Source: an uncultured Burkholderiaceae bacterium (lineage in GTDB: Bacteria > Pseudomonadota > Gammaproteobacteria > Burkholderiales > Burkholderiaceae). From it: a stretch of DNA of 14,465 bases. This document shows, piece by piece, positions 1 through 6,302 of the stretch. The notes under the pieces were generated by a model, which saw only the letters and a list, made by a program, of their open reading frames with translations, searched no databases and was not told where the DNA came from. The first letter of the stretch is position 1. Every line of letters starts with the position of its first letter. The stretch spans positions 1 through 14,465 of the forward strand of contig CALMPB010000189.1 in NCBI GenBank assembly GCA_937871985.1, in the 5' to 3' direction. The translations under genes were made by a program, and so were the position numbers.

Positions 1-1
1 C

Positions 2-460
2 GCTCTAGTGCCGGAGGGGCGTCGCCTGTTCCCGAGCCTCTCGGTCGAGGAGAACCTGCTGATGGGCGGCGCGGCGGGACGCCGCGGCCCATGGAGCCTG
101 GCGCGACTCTACAAACTCTTTCCCATCCTGCTGGAGAAGCGGCGCGAGCCCGCCACGTCGCTCTCGGGGGGGCAGCAGCAGATGGTCGCGATCGGCCGTG
201 CGCTCATGAGCAACCCGGACCTGCTGCTCTGCGACGAGCTTTCCCTGGGGCTGGCGCCCATCGTGATCCGCGAGATCTACCGGGCGATGCCGACGATCAC
301 GGCCGAGGGCATGACGGTGGTGATCGTTGAGCAGGACGTGGAAATGGCTCGCCAGGTATCCAAGCGCCTCTACTGCTTCCAGGAAGGTCGTATCGCGCTC
401 ACCGGCCCATCGGACCGCCTCACGCGTGAGCAGGTCGCGCAGGCGTACTTCGGGTTCTAG
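2..460 (+). CDS. livF: LIV-type ABC transporter ATP-binding protein LivF (5'-truncated by window edge)
   Basis: C-terminal part of an ATPase that powers a branched-chain-amino-acid/aromatic-acid type ABC importer at the inner membrane. The frame is open to the left edge, so the Walker A region and true start lie outside. Visible in order are the VPEGRRLFPSLSVEENLL stretch typical of LivF, the ABC signature LSGGQQQMVAIGRALM, Walker B LLLCDE, the D-loop SLGLAP, and the VIVEQDVEMA strand that replaces the usual H-loop in this subfamily. Where most LivF proteins read DEPSLGLAP this one has DELSLGLAP, a Pro-to-Leu change beside the catalytic Glu. The segment between ENLL and the signature also looks shorter than usual. 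It ends three bases before livH, so the two are co-transcribed. The substrate is not determined by this subunit; the downstream genes suggest an aromatic compound rather than an amino acid. Confidence 0.9.
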   Translation, partial: ALVPEGRRLFPSLSVEENLLMGGAAGRRGPWSLARLYKLFPILLEKRREPATSLSGGQQQMVAIGRALMSNPDLLLCDELSLGLAPIVIREIYRAMPTITAEGMTVVIVEQDVEMARQVSKRLYCFQEGRIALTGPSDRLTREQVAQAYFGF

Positions 461-463
461 CGC

Positions 464-1333
464 ATGGTCCTGGATGTCCTTGTTCAAGGCGTGCTGCTGG
501 GGGGCCTGTACGCGCTATTCGCGCTGGGCCAGTCGCTGATGTTCGGCGTCATGCGCCTGACCAACACCGCGCACGGCGATTTCATCACGCTGGCTGCCTT
601 CGGTGCGATCGCGGGACTGTTGATAGTCGGCTCTTCGGGTGTCGCCACGGTGGGCGTTGCCTTGGCCTTGCTGCCGATCGCTTTCGCCGCAGGCTGGGTA
701 CTGCAGCGCTACGTGCTGAACGGGACGATCGGGCGCGATCCGCTGCCCTCGTTGGTGGTCACCTTTGGACTTGCCATCGTCATCCAGAACCTGCTCCTGG
801 AGTTGTTCTCCGCCGACCCGAGATCAATCGAGACGCAGGGCTTCAATACGCGCAGCGTGGAATTCATTGGCGGGCTCACGGTCGGGGCGCTGCCGCTGTT
901 CGTCCTGCTGATCGCCGTCGCGGCAACGGCCGCGCTGCAGTGGCTGTTCTCGTCCACGCACATCGGCCGCTCGTTCCGTGCCGTGTCGGACGACCCGGAG
1001 GTCGCCGGCCTGATGGGCCTGCACGCCGGCCGGGTGTACGCCCTGGCCACCGGCATCGCCTTCCTGGTCGTCGCGGTCGCGGGCGTGCTGCAGGCGATGC
1101 GCACGACCGTCGCGCCTTCGGACGGTCCACTGTTGCTGCTGTTCGCCTTCGAAGCGGTGATCATCGGCGGCATGGGGTCCTTTTGGGGGACGTTCTCTGG
1201 CGCCATGCTGCTCGGCCTGGCCCAGCAGGTGGGGTTCCGCTTCGACCCAGGCTGGGGCATCTGGTTCGGGCACCTGGTCTTCCTCGCGGTGCTGGTGCTG
1301 CGGCCGCAGGGCCTGTTTCCGAAGACCCGCTGA
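464..1333 (+). CDS. livH: LIV-type ABC transporter permease LivH
   Basis: Inner-membrane permease of 289 residues, the usual length for LivH. It starts with ATG three bases after the livF stop. The family landmarks are present: GVMRLTNTAHGDF near residues 28-40, and near the C-terminus EAVIIGGMGSFWGTFSGAML, the cytoplasmic loop that couples to the ATPase. Most of the chain is hydrophobic, with about eight membrane segments by eye. It pairs with the LivM-type protein that follows to form the translocation pore. In LIV-type systems beside aromatic catabolic genes the substrate is often an aromatic acid or a ring-cleavage intermediate; here that is inferred only from the neighbours. The substrate-binding protein and LivG would be expected upstream, outside the window. 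Confidence 0.92.
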   Translation: MVLDVLVQGVLLGGLYALFALGQSLMFGVMRLTNTAHGDFITLAAFGAIAGLLIVGSSGVATVGVALALLPIAFAAGWVLQRYVLNGTIGRDPLPSLVVTFGLAIVIQNLLLELFSADPRSIETQGFNTRSVEFIGGLTVGALPLFVLLIAVAATAALQWLFSSTHIGRSFRAVSDDPEVAGLMGLHAGRVYALATGIAFLVVAVAGVLQAMRTTVAPSDGPLLLLFAFEAVIIGGMGSFWGTFSGAMLLGLAQQVGFRFDPGWGIWFGHLVFLAVLVLRPQGLFPKTR

Positions 1334-1343
1334 GGAGCCCTGA

Positions 1344-2378
1344 ATGAGCGCCATCGTGAATCCGCACTCCAGCGCGCCTGCTGCCGCCGCCAGGCCGCAG
1401 GTGGAAATCGCGACTGGCGCCGCCCGCGCTGCCGCGTGGGCCGGCTCCGGCCTCGTCCTGGTGGCGGCCACCCTGCCGTGGTGGGGCGAATCCAGCTGGA
1501 TGCGCGAGTTCGTCGAGATCGCCTGCTACTTCGTGTTCGCGATGATGTGGAACCTGCTGGCCGGCTATGGGGGCCTGGTCAGCATCGGGCAGCAGGCCTT
1601 CCTGGGCTTGGGCGGCTACGCGATGCTGGTGCTGGGCAACTTCGCGGGCGTCAATCCCTTCATCGCAGTGCCCCTCGGGGCGCTGGCGGCGGCCCTGGTG
1701 GCCATCCCGGTGTCCCTGGTCGCGTTCCGGCTGCAGGGCGGGTATTTCGCCATCGGCACCTGGGTGATCGCCGAGGTCTTCCGGCTGTCGATCGCCAACA
1801 TCCCGGCCATCGGCGGGGGCTCGGGGACCTCGCTCACCGCGCTGCGGGGTATCGACAAGGCCACGCGCGAGGGCGTGACTTACTGGATCGCGCTCGCCAG
1901 CGTGGTCGCCTGTGTCGCCGGCGTGTACCTCTTCCTGCGCGGGCGGCACGGGCTGGCCCTGCTGGCGATCCGCGACAACGAGAAGGCTGCCGAGTCGCAG
2001 GGCATCGCCGTGCGCCGCATGAAGCTGGCGGTGTACGTGGTCGCGGCATTTGGTGCCGGCCTGGCAGGCGCTCTTTACTTCGTCGGTAACCTGCGAATCA
2101 GCCCGGACGCCGCGTTCAGCGTGAACTGGACCGCGTTCGCCATCTTCATGGTCGTGATCGGCGGGATCGGCCGGATCGAAGGCCCGATCGTCGGTGCGCT
2201 GGTGTTCTGGGCGCTTGACAAGTTCTTCAGCGACTGGGGCACTTGGTACCTGCTGGGCCTTGGCCTGCTGGCAGTGCTTGTGACGCTGTATTTCAAGCAG
2301 GGACTGTGGGGCTACGCACACGAGCGCTGGGGTTGGACTCTGTTCCCGACGCAGCGCCGTTTGCTGTCGGCCCCTTGA
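1344..2378 (+). CDS. livM: LIV-type ABC transporter permease LivM
   Basis: Second permease of the LIV-type importer, 344 residues, with start ATG ten bases after the livH stop and a GGAG ribosome site in the gap. A polar, Ala-rich N-terminal stretch of about 30 residues precedes the first membrane segment. Diagnostic motifs are NLLAGYGGLVSIGQQAFLGL, the cytoplasmic coupling loop GLALLAIRDNEKAAESQGI with the following MKLAVYVVAAFGAGLAGALYF segment, and MVVIGGIGRIEGPIVGAL before the last helices. All match the LivM (BPD_transp_2) family. It is the last transporter gene of the run; only about 30 bases separate it from the YciI-like gene, so transcription probably continues into the catabolic genes and links uptake with degradation. 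Confidence 0.92.
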   Translation: MSAIVNPHSSAPAAAARPQVEIATGAARAAAWAGSGLVLVAATLPWWGESSWMREFVEIACYFVFAMMWNLLAGYGGLVSIGQQAFLGLGGYAMLVLGNFAGVNPFIAVPLGALAAALVAIPVSLVAFRLQGGYFAIGTWVIAEVFRLSIANIPAIGGGSGTSLTALRGIDKATREGVTYWIALASVVACVAGVYLFLRGRHGLALLAIRDNEKAAESQGIAVRRMKLAVYVVAAFGAGLAGALYFVGNLRISPDAAFSVNWTAFAIFMVVIGGIGRIEGPIVGALVFWALDKFFSDWGTWYLLGLGLLAVLVTLYFKQGLWGYAHERWGWTLFPTQRRLLSAP

Positions 2379-2407
2379 TCCAAATTCAACTGGGAGTACC
2401 GATCACC

Positions 2408-2725
2408 ATGGTGGACGCCACGCGTCACTTCCTCGTTCTCGGCACCGATGCGCCCGGCCGCGCAGCGCTGCGCCAACGGTTGCGGCCGACTCACCGCGCT
2501 TGGCTGCGGGACCATCCGGGTCATGCCGTTACGGTTCTGCATGGCGGTCCCACCCTAGATGGCGAAGGGCAGATGAACGGGACACTGCTTATCATCTCAG
2601 CTGCGGAGGAGTCTCAGGTGCGCTCCTTCCTCGACGCAGATCCATATGTGCAGAACGGCCTCTTCGCCGGCGTCGTCGTGCGCGAATGGATGTGGAGCTT
2701 GCGCATGCCGGAGGTGCCCGCATGA
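2408..2725 (+). CDS. YciI-like family small protein
   Basis: Protein of 105 residues resembling the YciI family, small ferredoxin-like-fold proteins related to muconolactone isomerase and mostly of unknown function. Supporting features are an early HFLVLGTD strand, the conserved THRAWL helix with His at residue 29 (the family's proposed catalytic His), HGGPTLDGEGQMNGTLLI in the middle, and the DPYVQNGLF...VREWMW ending typical of the family. The ATG at 2408 is preceded by GGGAG at 2392-2396; a longer in-frame reading back into livM would add 55 residues unlike the family and is not used. Its stop overlaps the start of pcaI (ATGA), so the two are translationally coupled. No step of the known hydroxyquinol pathway needs this protein. 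Its position suggests an accessory isomerase or intermediate-handling role, but that is inference. Confidence 0.85.
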   Translation: MVDATRHFLVLGTDAPGRAALRQRLRPTHRAWLRDHPGHAVTVLHGGPTLDGEGQMNGTLLIISAAEESQVRSFLDADPYVQNGLFAGVVVREWMWSLRMPEVPA

Positions 2726-3423
2726 TCGACAAGATCGCGCCCTCGGTGGCGCAGGCGCTGCAAGGCTTCTCCGACGGCGCCACCGTGCTGATCGGCGGCT
2801 TCGGCACGGCCGGCATTCCCAACGAACTGATCGACGGCCTGATCGAGCAGGGCGCACGCGATCTCACGGTCGTGAACAACAACGCCGGCAACAGTGACAC
2901 GGGCCTGGCCGCGCTGCTCAGGGCCGGCCGCGTGCGCAAGATCATCTGCAGCTTCCCGCGCCAGACGGACAGCCATGTGTTCGACGGCCTGTACCGCTCC
3001 GGCAGGATAGAACTGGAGCTGGTGCCGCAGGGCAACCTGGCCGAGCGCCTGCGCGCGGCGGGAGCCGGCATCGGCGCCTTCTTCACGCCCACGGGCTTCG
3101 GCACCGAGTTGGCCAAAGGCAAGGAGACGCGCGAGATCGGCGGCCGCCGGTACGTGCTCGAGTACCCTATCCGCGGCGACTTGGCGCTTATCAAGGCCGA
3201 GCGCGGCGACCGCTGGGGCAACCTCACCTACCGCAAGGCCGCGCGCAACTTCGGCCCGGTGATGGCCATGGCCGCGCGTCGCACCGTCGCGAGCGTGCAC
3301 GAGGTCGTGCCGCTAGGCGCGCTCGATCCCGAGGCGATCGTCACGCCGGGCATTTTCGTCCACCACGTCGTCCAGGTGCCGCGCACAGAGACCCAGGGCG
3401 GCGGCTTCCGGAAGGCGGCATGA
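2722..3423 (+). CDS. pcaI: 3-oxoadipate CoA-transferase subunit A
   Basis: Alpha subunit (233 residues) of the cytoplasmic enzyme that moves CoA from succinyl-CoA to 3-oxoadipate, the penultimate step of the beta-ketoadipate route. Near the N-terminus is the glycine-rich CoA-transferase motif IGGFGTAGIPNELIDGLI (about residues 22-39), then VVNNNAGN, CSFPRQTDSHVFD, VPQGNLAERLRAAGAGIGAF and GDRWGNLTYRKAARNFGP. This string agrees closely with Pseudomonas PcaI as I know it and better than with acetoacetate CoA-transferases. The ATG at 2722 overlaps the upstream stop and has GGAGG seven bases before it. Its own stop overlaps the start of subunit B. Here it would handle 3-oxoadipate made by the maleylacetate reductase two genes downstream. 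Confidence 0.93.
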   Translation: MIDKIAPSVAQALQGFSDGATVLIGGFGTAGIPNELIDGLIEQGARDLTVVNNNAGNSDTGLAALLRAGRVRKIICSFPRQTDSHVFDGLYRSGRIELELVPQGNLAERLRAAGAGIGAFFTPTGFGTELAKGKETREIGGRRYVLEYPIRGDLALIKAERGDRWGNLTYRKAARNFGPVMAMAARRTVASVHEVVPLGALDPEAIVTPGIFVHHVVQVPRTETQGGGFRKAA

Positions 3424-4076
3424 GCATGACTTACCAACGCAGGACCAAGGACGAGCTGGCGCAGCGCGTGGCGCAGGACATCCACGACGGCGCGTACGTG
3501 AACCTGGGTATCGGCATGCCTACCCTGGTGGCCAACCACCTGCCCACGGGGTGCGAGGTGTTCCTCCACAGCGAGAACGGCATCCTGGGTATGGGCCCGG
3601 CGCCCACCGAGGGGCAGGAGGACTACGACCTGATCAACGCGGGCAAGCAGCCGGTGACCCTCCTGGCGGGCGGCTCCTTCTTCCACCACGCCGACAGCTT
3701 CGCCATGATGCGCGGCGGCCACCTGGACATCTGCGTGCTCGGCGCCTTCCAGGTGTCGGCCGGCGGCGACCTGGCCAACTGGCACACGGGCGAGCAGGAC
3801 GCCATTCCCGCCGTCGGCGGCGCGATGGACCTGGCGATAGGGGCAAAGCAGACCTGGGTGATGATGGACCTGCTCACCAAGGCCGGCGAAAGCAAACTGG
3901 TGGGGCGCTGCACCTACCCGGTCACCGGCATCGCGTGCGTGAAGCGCGTATACACGGACCTGGCCACATTCGAGTGCACCTCCGCCGGGCTACGGCTGGT
4001 CGATGCGGTCGAAGGCCTAGCGCAAGCCGAGCTGGAGCGGCTAGTCGGCCTGCCGCTGGCGGGAGCGGCGCCATGA
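3420..4076 (+). CDS. pcaJ: 3-oxoadipate CoA-transferase subunit B
   Basis: Beta subunit (218 residues) of the 3-oxoadipate:succinyl-CoA transferase. It carries the catalytic glutamate in the SENG motif (LHSENGILGMGP, Glu at residue 52), which forms the covalent CoA thioester in this family. Other landmarks are VNLGIGMPTLVANHLP and GGSFFHHADSFAMMRGGHLD, the latter typical of PcaJ. Start and stop both overlap neighbours by ATGA (3420-3423 and 4073-4076), with GGAAGG just upstream of the start. With PcaI it forms the active heteromer. The thiolase that would finish the pathway (PcaF) is not in this window. A close alternative is a general acetoacetate/oxoacid transferase, but the reductase and dioxygenase neighbours favour 3-oxoadipate. 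Confidence 0.93.
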   Translation: MSMTYQRRTKDELAQRVAQDIHDGAYVNLGIGMPTLVANHLPTGCEVFLHSENGILGMGPAPTEGQEDYDLINAGKQPVTLLAGGSFFHHADSFAMMRGGHLDICVLGAFQVSAGGDLANWHTGEQDAIPAVGGAMDLAIGAKQTWVMMDLLTKAGESKLVGRCTYPVTGIACVKRVYTDLATFECTSAGLRLVDAVEGLAQAELERLVGLPLAGAAP

Positions 4077-5137
4077 AGCCCTTCACCTACACGGCCCAGG
4101 CGGTGCGCGTGGTCTTCGGGCCCGGCTCGCTGGCGCGACTGGGCGAGGAAATCGAGCGCCTGGGCGTCCGGCGCGCCTTGGTGCTGTCCACCCCCGAGCA
4201 GCGCGCGTCGGCTGGGCGGGTCGCCACGATTCTGGGCCCGGCGGCCGCCGGCGTGTTCGACAGCGCCGCGATGCATGTGCCGATCGAAACCGCGAGGCAG
4301 GCGCGCGAGGTAGCGCGCTCGCTGGACGCGGACTGCGCCGTCGCGATCGGCGGCGGGTCCACCACCGGCCTGGGCAAGGCCATCGCGCTTGACTCCGGGC
4401 TGCCGATCATCGCCGTGCCCACCACCTACGCCGGCAGCGAGATGACGCCGATCTACGGCATCACCGAAGCCGGCCTCAAGAAGACCGGCCGCGACCCGCG
4501 GGTGCTGCCGCGTACCGTGCTCTACGACCCGGAGCTGACGCTGGGCCTGCCCGTGGCCATGAGCGTGACCAGCGGGATCAACGCCATCGCGCATGCCGCC
4601 GAAGGCCTGTACTCCGCCGACGGCAACCCGATCATGGATCTGATGGCCGAGGAAGGCATCGCCGCCATAGCGCGCAGCTTGCCGGCGATCAAGGCCGATC
4701 CCGGCGGCGTCGAGGCGCGCTCGCAGGCGCTCTACGGCGCCTGGTTGTGCGGCACCGTGCTCGGCAACGTGGGCATGGCGCTGCACCACAAGCTGTGCCA
4801 CACGCTCGGCGGCAGCTTCAACCTGCCGCATGCGGAGACGCACACCGTCGTCCTGCCGCACGCGCTGGCCTACAACGCGACGGCGGCACCGGCTGCGATG
4901 GAACGGATCGCACGGGCGCTGGGCACCGCCGATGCAGCTCAGGGCGTTTTCGACCTCGCGCGGCGCAATGGCGCACCGACGGCCCTTCGCGACATCGGCC
5001 TGCGCGCCGCCGACGTGGATCGCGCCTGCGAAATCGCGCTGCAGAACCAGTACCCCAATCCGCGGCCGCTGCAGGCAGCCGCCATCCGCCAGCTGCTGGA
5101 CGATGCGTTCGAGGGGCGCAGGCCGCGTCCAATTTGA
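4073..5137 (+). CDS. Maleylacetate reductase
   Basis: Protein of 354 residues in the iron-containing-alcohol-dehydrogenase-like family, at the usual length for maleylacetate reductases. It reduces maleylacetate to 3-oxoadipate with NAD(P)H in the cytoplasm. The nucleotide-binding motif AIGGGSTTGLGKAIAL lies at about residues 91-106, followed by VPTTYAGSEMTPIYGITE (115-132), which separates maleylacetate reductases from ordinary Fe-alcohol dehydrogenases. The His-rich stretch MALHHKLCHTLGGSFNLPHAETH follows at about 235-257. The ATG at 4073 overlaps the pcaJ stop and has GGGAG seven bases upstream. It sits directly before the hydroxyquinol dioxygenase whose product it uses. Homologues carry names such as macA, tfdF and others; I do not choose one. 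Confidence 0.93.
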   Translation: MKPFTYTAQAVRVVFGPGSLARLGEEIERLGVRRALVLSTPEQRASAGRVATILGPAAAGVFDSAAMHVPIETARQAREVARSLDADCAVAIGGGSTTGLGKAIALDSGLPIIAVPTTYAGSEMTPIYGITEAGLKKTGRDPRVLPRTVLYDPELTLGLPVAMSVTSGINAIAHAAEGLYSADGNPIMDLMAEEGIAAIARSLPAIKADPGGVEARSQALYGAWLCGTVLGNVGMALHHKLCHTLGGSFNLPHAETHTVVLPHALAYNATAAPAAMERIARALGTADAAQGVFDLARRNGAPTALRDIGLRAADVDRACEIALQNQYPNPRPLQAAAIRQLLDDAFEGRRPRPI

Positions 5138-5160
5138 GGAGACGAGGAGGAGACGCAGCG

Positions 5161-5997
5161 ATGGAAGAAACCCGGCCCAACGAGATCACGCAGTCCGTCG
5201 TCGACCGGTTCGCCGACACGCCGGACCCCCGGCTCAAACAGATCATGACCAGTCTCGTGCGACACCTGCACGCTTTTGCCCGAGAAGTGCGGCTCACCGA
5301 GGAGGAGTGGTTCAAGGGAATCGACTTCCTTACTCGTGTTGGCCACAAGACTGATGACAAGCGGCAGGAATTCATTCTGCTGTCGGACACGCTGGGGCTA
5401 TCGATGCTTACCGTTGCGCTTAACCAAGACAAGCCGGCGGGTTGTACCGAGGCTACCGTCTTTGGGCCGTTCTACGTCGATGGCGCACCACGTTACGAAC
5501 TCGGGCAGGACATTGCCAATGGGGCGACCGGTGCGCCCTGCGACGTGCGCGGGCACATCCGCGGACTGCATGGCGAGCCTATTGCCGGCGCCGAGATCCA
5601 CGTGTGGCAAGCGGATGCGGACGGTCAGTACGACGTTCAACGCGAAAACCTGCCCAGCCACCAGGGCCGCGGTGTACTTCACTCGGGCCCAAAGGGTGAG
5701 TACTACTTCCGGACGGTGCTGGCGGAGGCCTATCCCATTCCAGATGACGGGCCGGTGGGCGAGATGCTCAAAGCCACCGGTCGCCATCCTTGGCGACCGG
5801 CGCACTTGCACTTCATGATCAGCGCCCCTGGCTATGAACGCCTGATCACGCATGTTTTCCGTCAAGGCGACCCATATTTAACGTCCGACGCGGTATTCGG
5901 CGTGCGGGAGTCGCTCACCGCGGACTGGATTCTGCAGGCCGATGGTGACTACGTATTGGAGTTCGACTTCGTGCTGAGCCCGCTGACTCGAGGATGA
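5161..5997 (+). CDS. Hydroxyquinol 1,2-dioxygenase (intradiol)
   Basis: Fe(III) intradiol dioxygenase of 278 residues that opens hydroxyquinol between carbons 1 and 2 to give maleylacetate. The N-terminal helical dimerisation region (about 1-95) is followed by TEATVFGPFYV and the catalytic domain. The four iron ligands are visible: Tyr157 in ADADGQYDVQ, Tyr181 in GEYYFRT, and His215 and His217 in RPAHLHF. The string RHPWRPAHLHFMISAPGYE and the maleylacetate reductase neighbour favour hydroxyquinol over catechol or chlorocatechol as substrate. A strong AGGAGG lies ten bases before the ATG. Base composition is lower in GC than in the genes before it (37 of 60 in 5221-5280 against 44 of 60 in 4081-4140), so this gene sits at or near a composition break. 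Homologues have been called chqB or dxnF. Confidence 0.93.
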   Translation: MEETRPNEITQSVVDRFADTPDPRLKQIMTSLVRHLHAFAREVRLTEEEWFKGIDFLTRVGHKTDDKRQEFILLSDTLGLSMLTVALNQDKPAGCTEATVFGPFYVDGAPRYELGQDIANGATGAPCDVRGHIRGLHGEPIAGAEIHVWQADADGQYDVQRENLPSHQGRGVLHSGPKGEYYFRTVLAEAYPIPDDGPVGEMLKATGRHPWRPAHLHFMISAPGYERLITHVFRQGDPYLTSDAVFGVRESLTADWILQADGDYVLEFDFVLSPLTRG

Positions 5998-6074
5998 CTT
6001 CCTGACCTCGGAGGCTCGCGGTCCAGCTCCTGCGCAAAGCGGCACCTCATCTCTCAGCCGTATGCCATCCGACA

Positions 6075-6089
6075 TTCGGTCTCACCGAA
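6075..6089. promoter_or_regulatory. Inverted repeat TTCGGT-CTC-ACCGAA, candidate operator
   Basis: Perfect 6-base arms around a 3-base centre. The inner 13 bases fit the T-N11-A layout of LysR-type sites. It lies about 220 bases before the hydroxylase start, with its centre some 150 bases upstream of the next site. The half-site sequence recurs in the two other repeats of this gap. Confidence 0.5.
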
Positions 6090-6224
6090 ACGCGGAGGCC
6101 GTGCCATCCCCGCATCAAGATCCTGACTCCGATGCCCCCCTCCTAAGCGGCGGCGTGCCGTCTTCGGCACAAAAATGTGTCGCTCAATGCAAGCGACTAG
6201 ACGTCAAGCTTTGTCGCTCGTCAT

Positions 6225-6239
6225 ATACCGAATCGGTAT
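6225..6239. promoter_or_regulatory. Inverted repeat ATACCGA-A-TCGGTAT, candidate operator
   Basis: Perfect 7-base arms around one base, the strongest palindrome in the gap. The inner TACCGAATCGGTA is exactly T-N11-A. It lies 64-78 bases before the hydroxylase ATG, the kind of distance at which LysR-type regulators bind upstream of a promoter. The LysR-type gene at 13305-14195 is the obvious candidate binder, but an IclR- or other-family regulator is possible. Confidence 0.6.
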
Positions 6240-6262
6240 GGCGCCTGCCCCAACGGGTATTG

Positions 6263-6276
6263 GACATTCGGTACCG
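6263..6276. promoter_or_regulatory. GACATTCGGTACCG, third candidate operator half-site cluster
   Basis: The 10 bases GACATTCGGT repeat those at 6071-6080 exactly. The final 8 bases CGGTACCG form a palindrome with the same ACCG/CGGT core as the two other sites. Its centre is about 40 bases (close to four helical turns) from that of the 6225-6239 site, which would place both sites on one DNA face. It overlaps the possible -35 TTGGAC at 6260-6265. Confidence 0.45.
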
Positions 6277-6302
6277 CTGTTCATACGCTCACGCAACTAC
6301 GT

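Larger units (their letters stand above)
5998..6302. promoter_or_regulatory. Intergenic control region upstream of the first FAD hydroxylase
   Basis: A 305-base stretch with no convincing gene. It contains three inverted-repeat sites sharing the core ACCG/CGGT (6075-6089, 6225-6239, 6269-6276) and a direct repeat GACATTCGGT at 6071-6080 and 6263-6272. A perfect 6+6 stem with a TCTT loop lies at 6155-6170; it is followed by A residues rather than T, so it is not a standard terminator for either strand. I cannot fix a -35/-10 pair: TTGGAC at 6260-6265 resembles a -35, but the matching -10 around 6282-6287 is poor. The likely role is substrate-controlled transcription of the hydroxylase-TRAP genes. 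Confidence 0.6.

Noticed and set aside
1161..2321. Long minus-strand frame of 386 residues opposite livH and livM
   Set aside because: It is antisense to two well-identified permeases, and its His/Gln/Arg-rich composition is typical of shadow frames in GC-rich DNA.
2243..2407. Longer start for the YciI-like protein inside livM
   Set aside because: The extra 55 residues overlap conserved livM sequence and do not resemble YciI proteins; ATG 2408 has a ribosome site and gives the family length.
3914..4861. Minus-strand frame of 315 residues opposite pcaJ and maleylacetate reductase
   Set aside because: It lies antisense to conserved enzymes and has shadow-frame composition and no recognisable domain.
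6155..6170. Perfect GTGCCG-TCTT-CGGCAC hairpin after the dioxygenase gene as a rho-independent terminator
   Set aside because: The stem is followed by A residues on the + strand, and on the - strand the T-run comes before the stem, so neither direction has the required U-tract after the hairpin.
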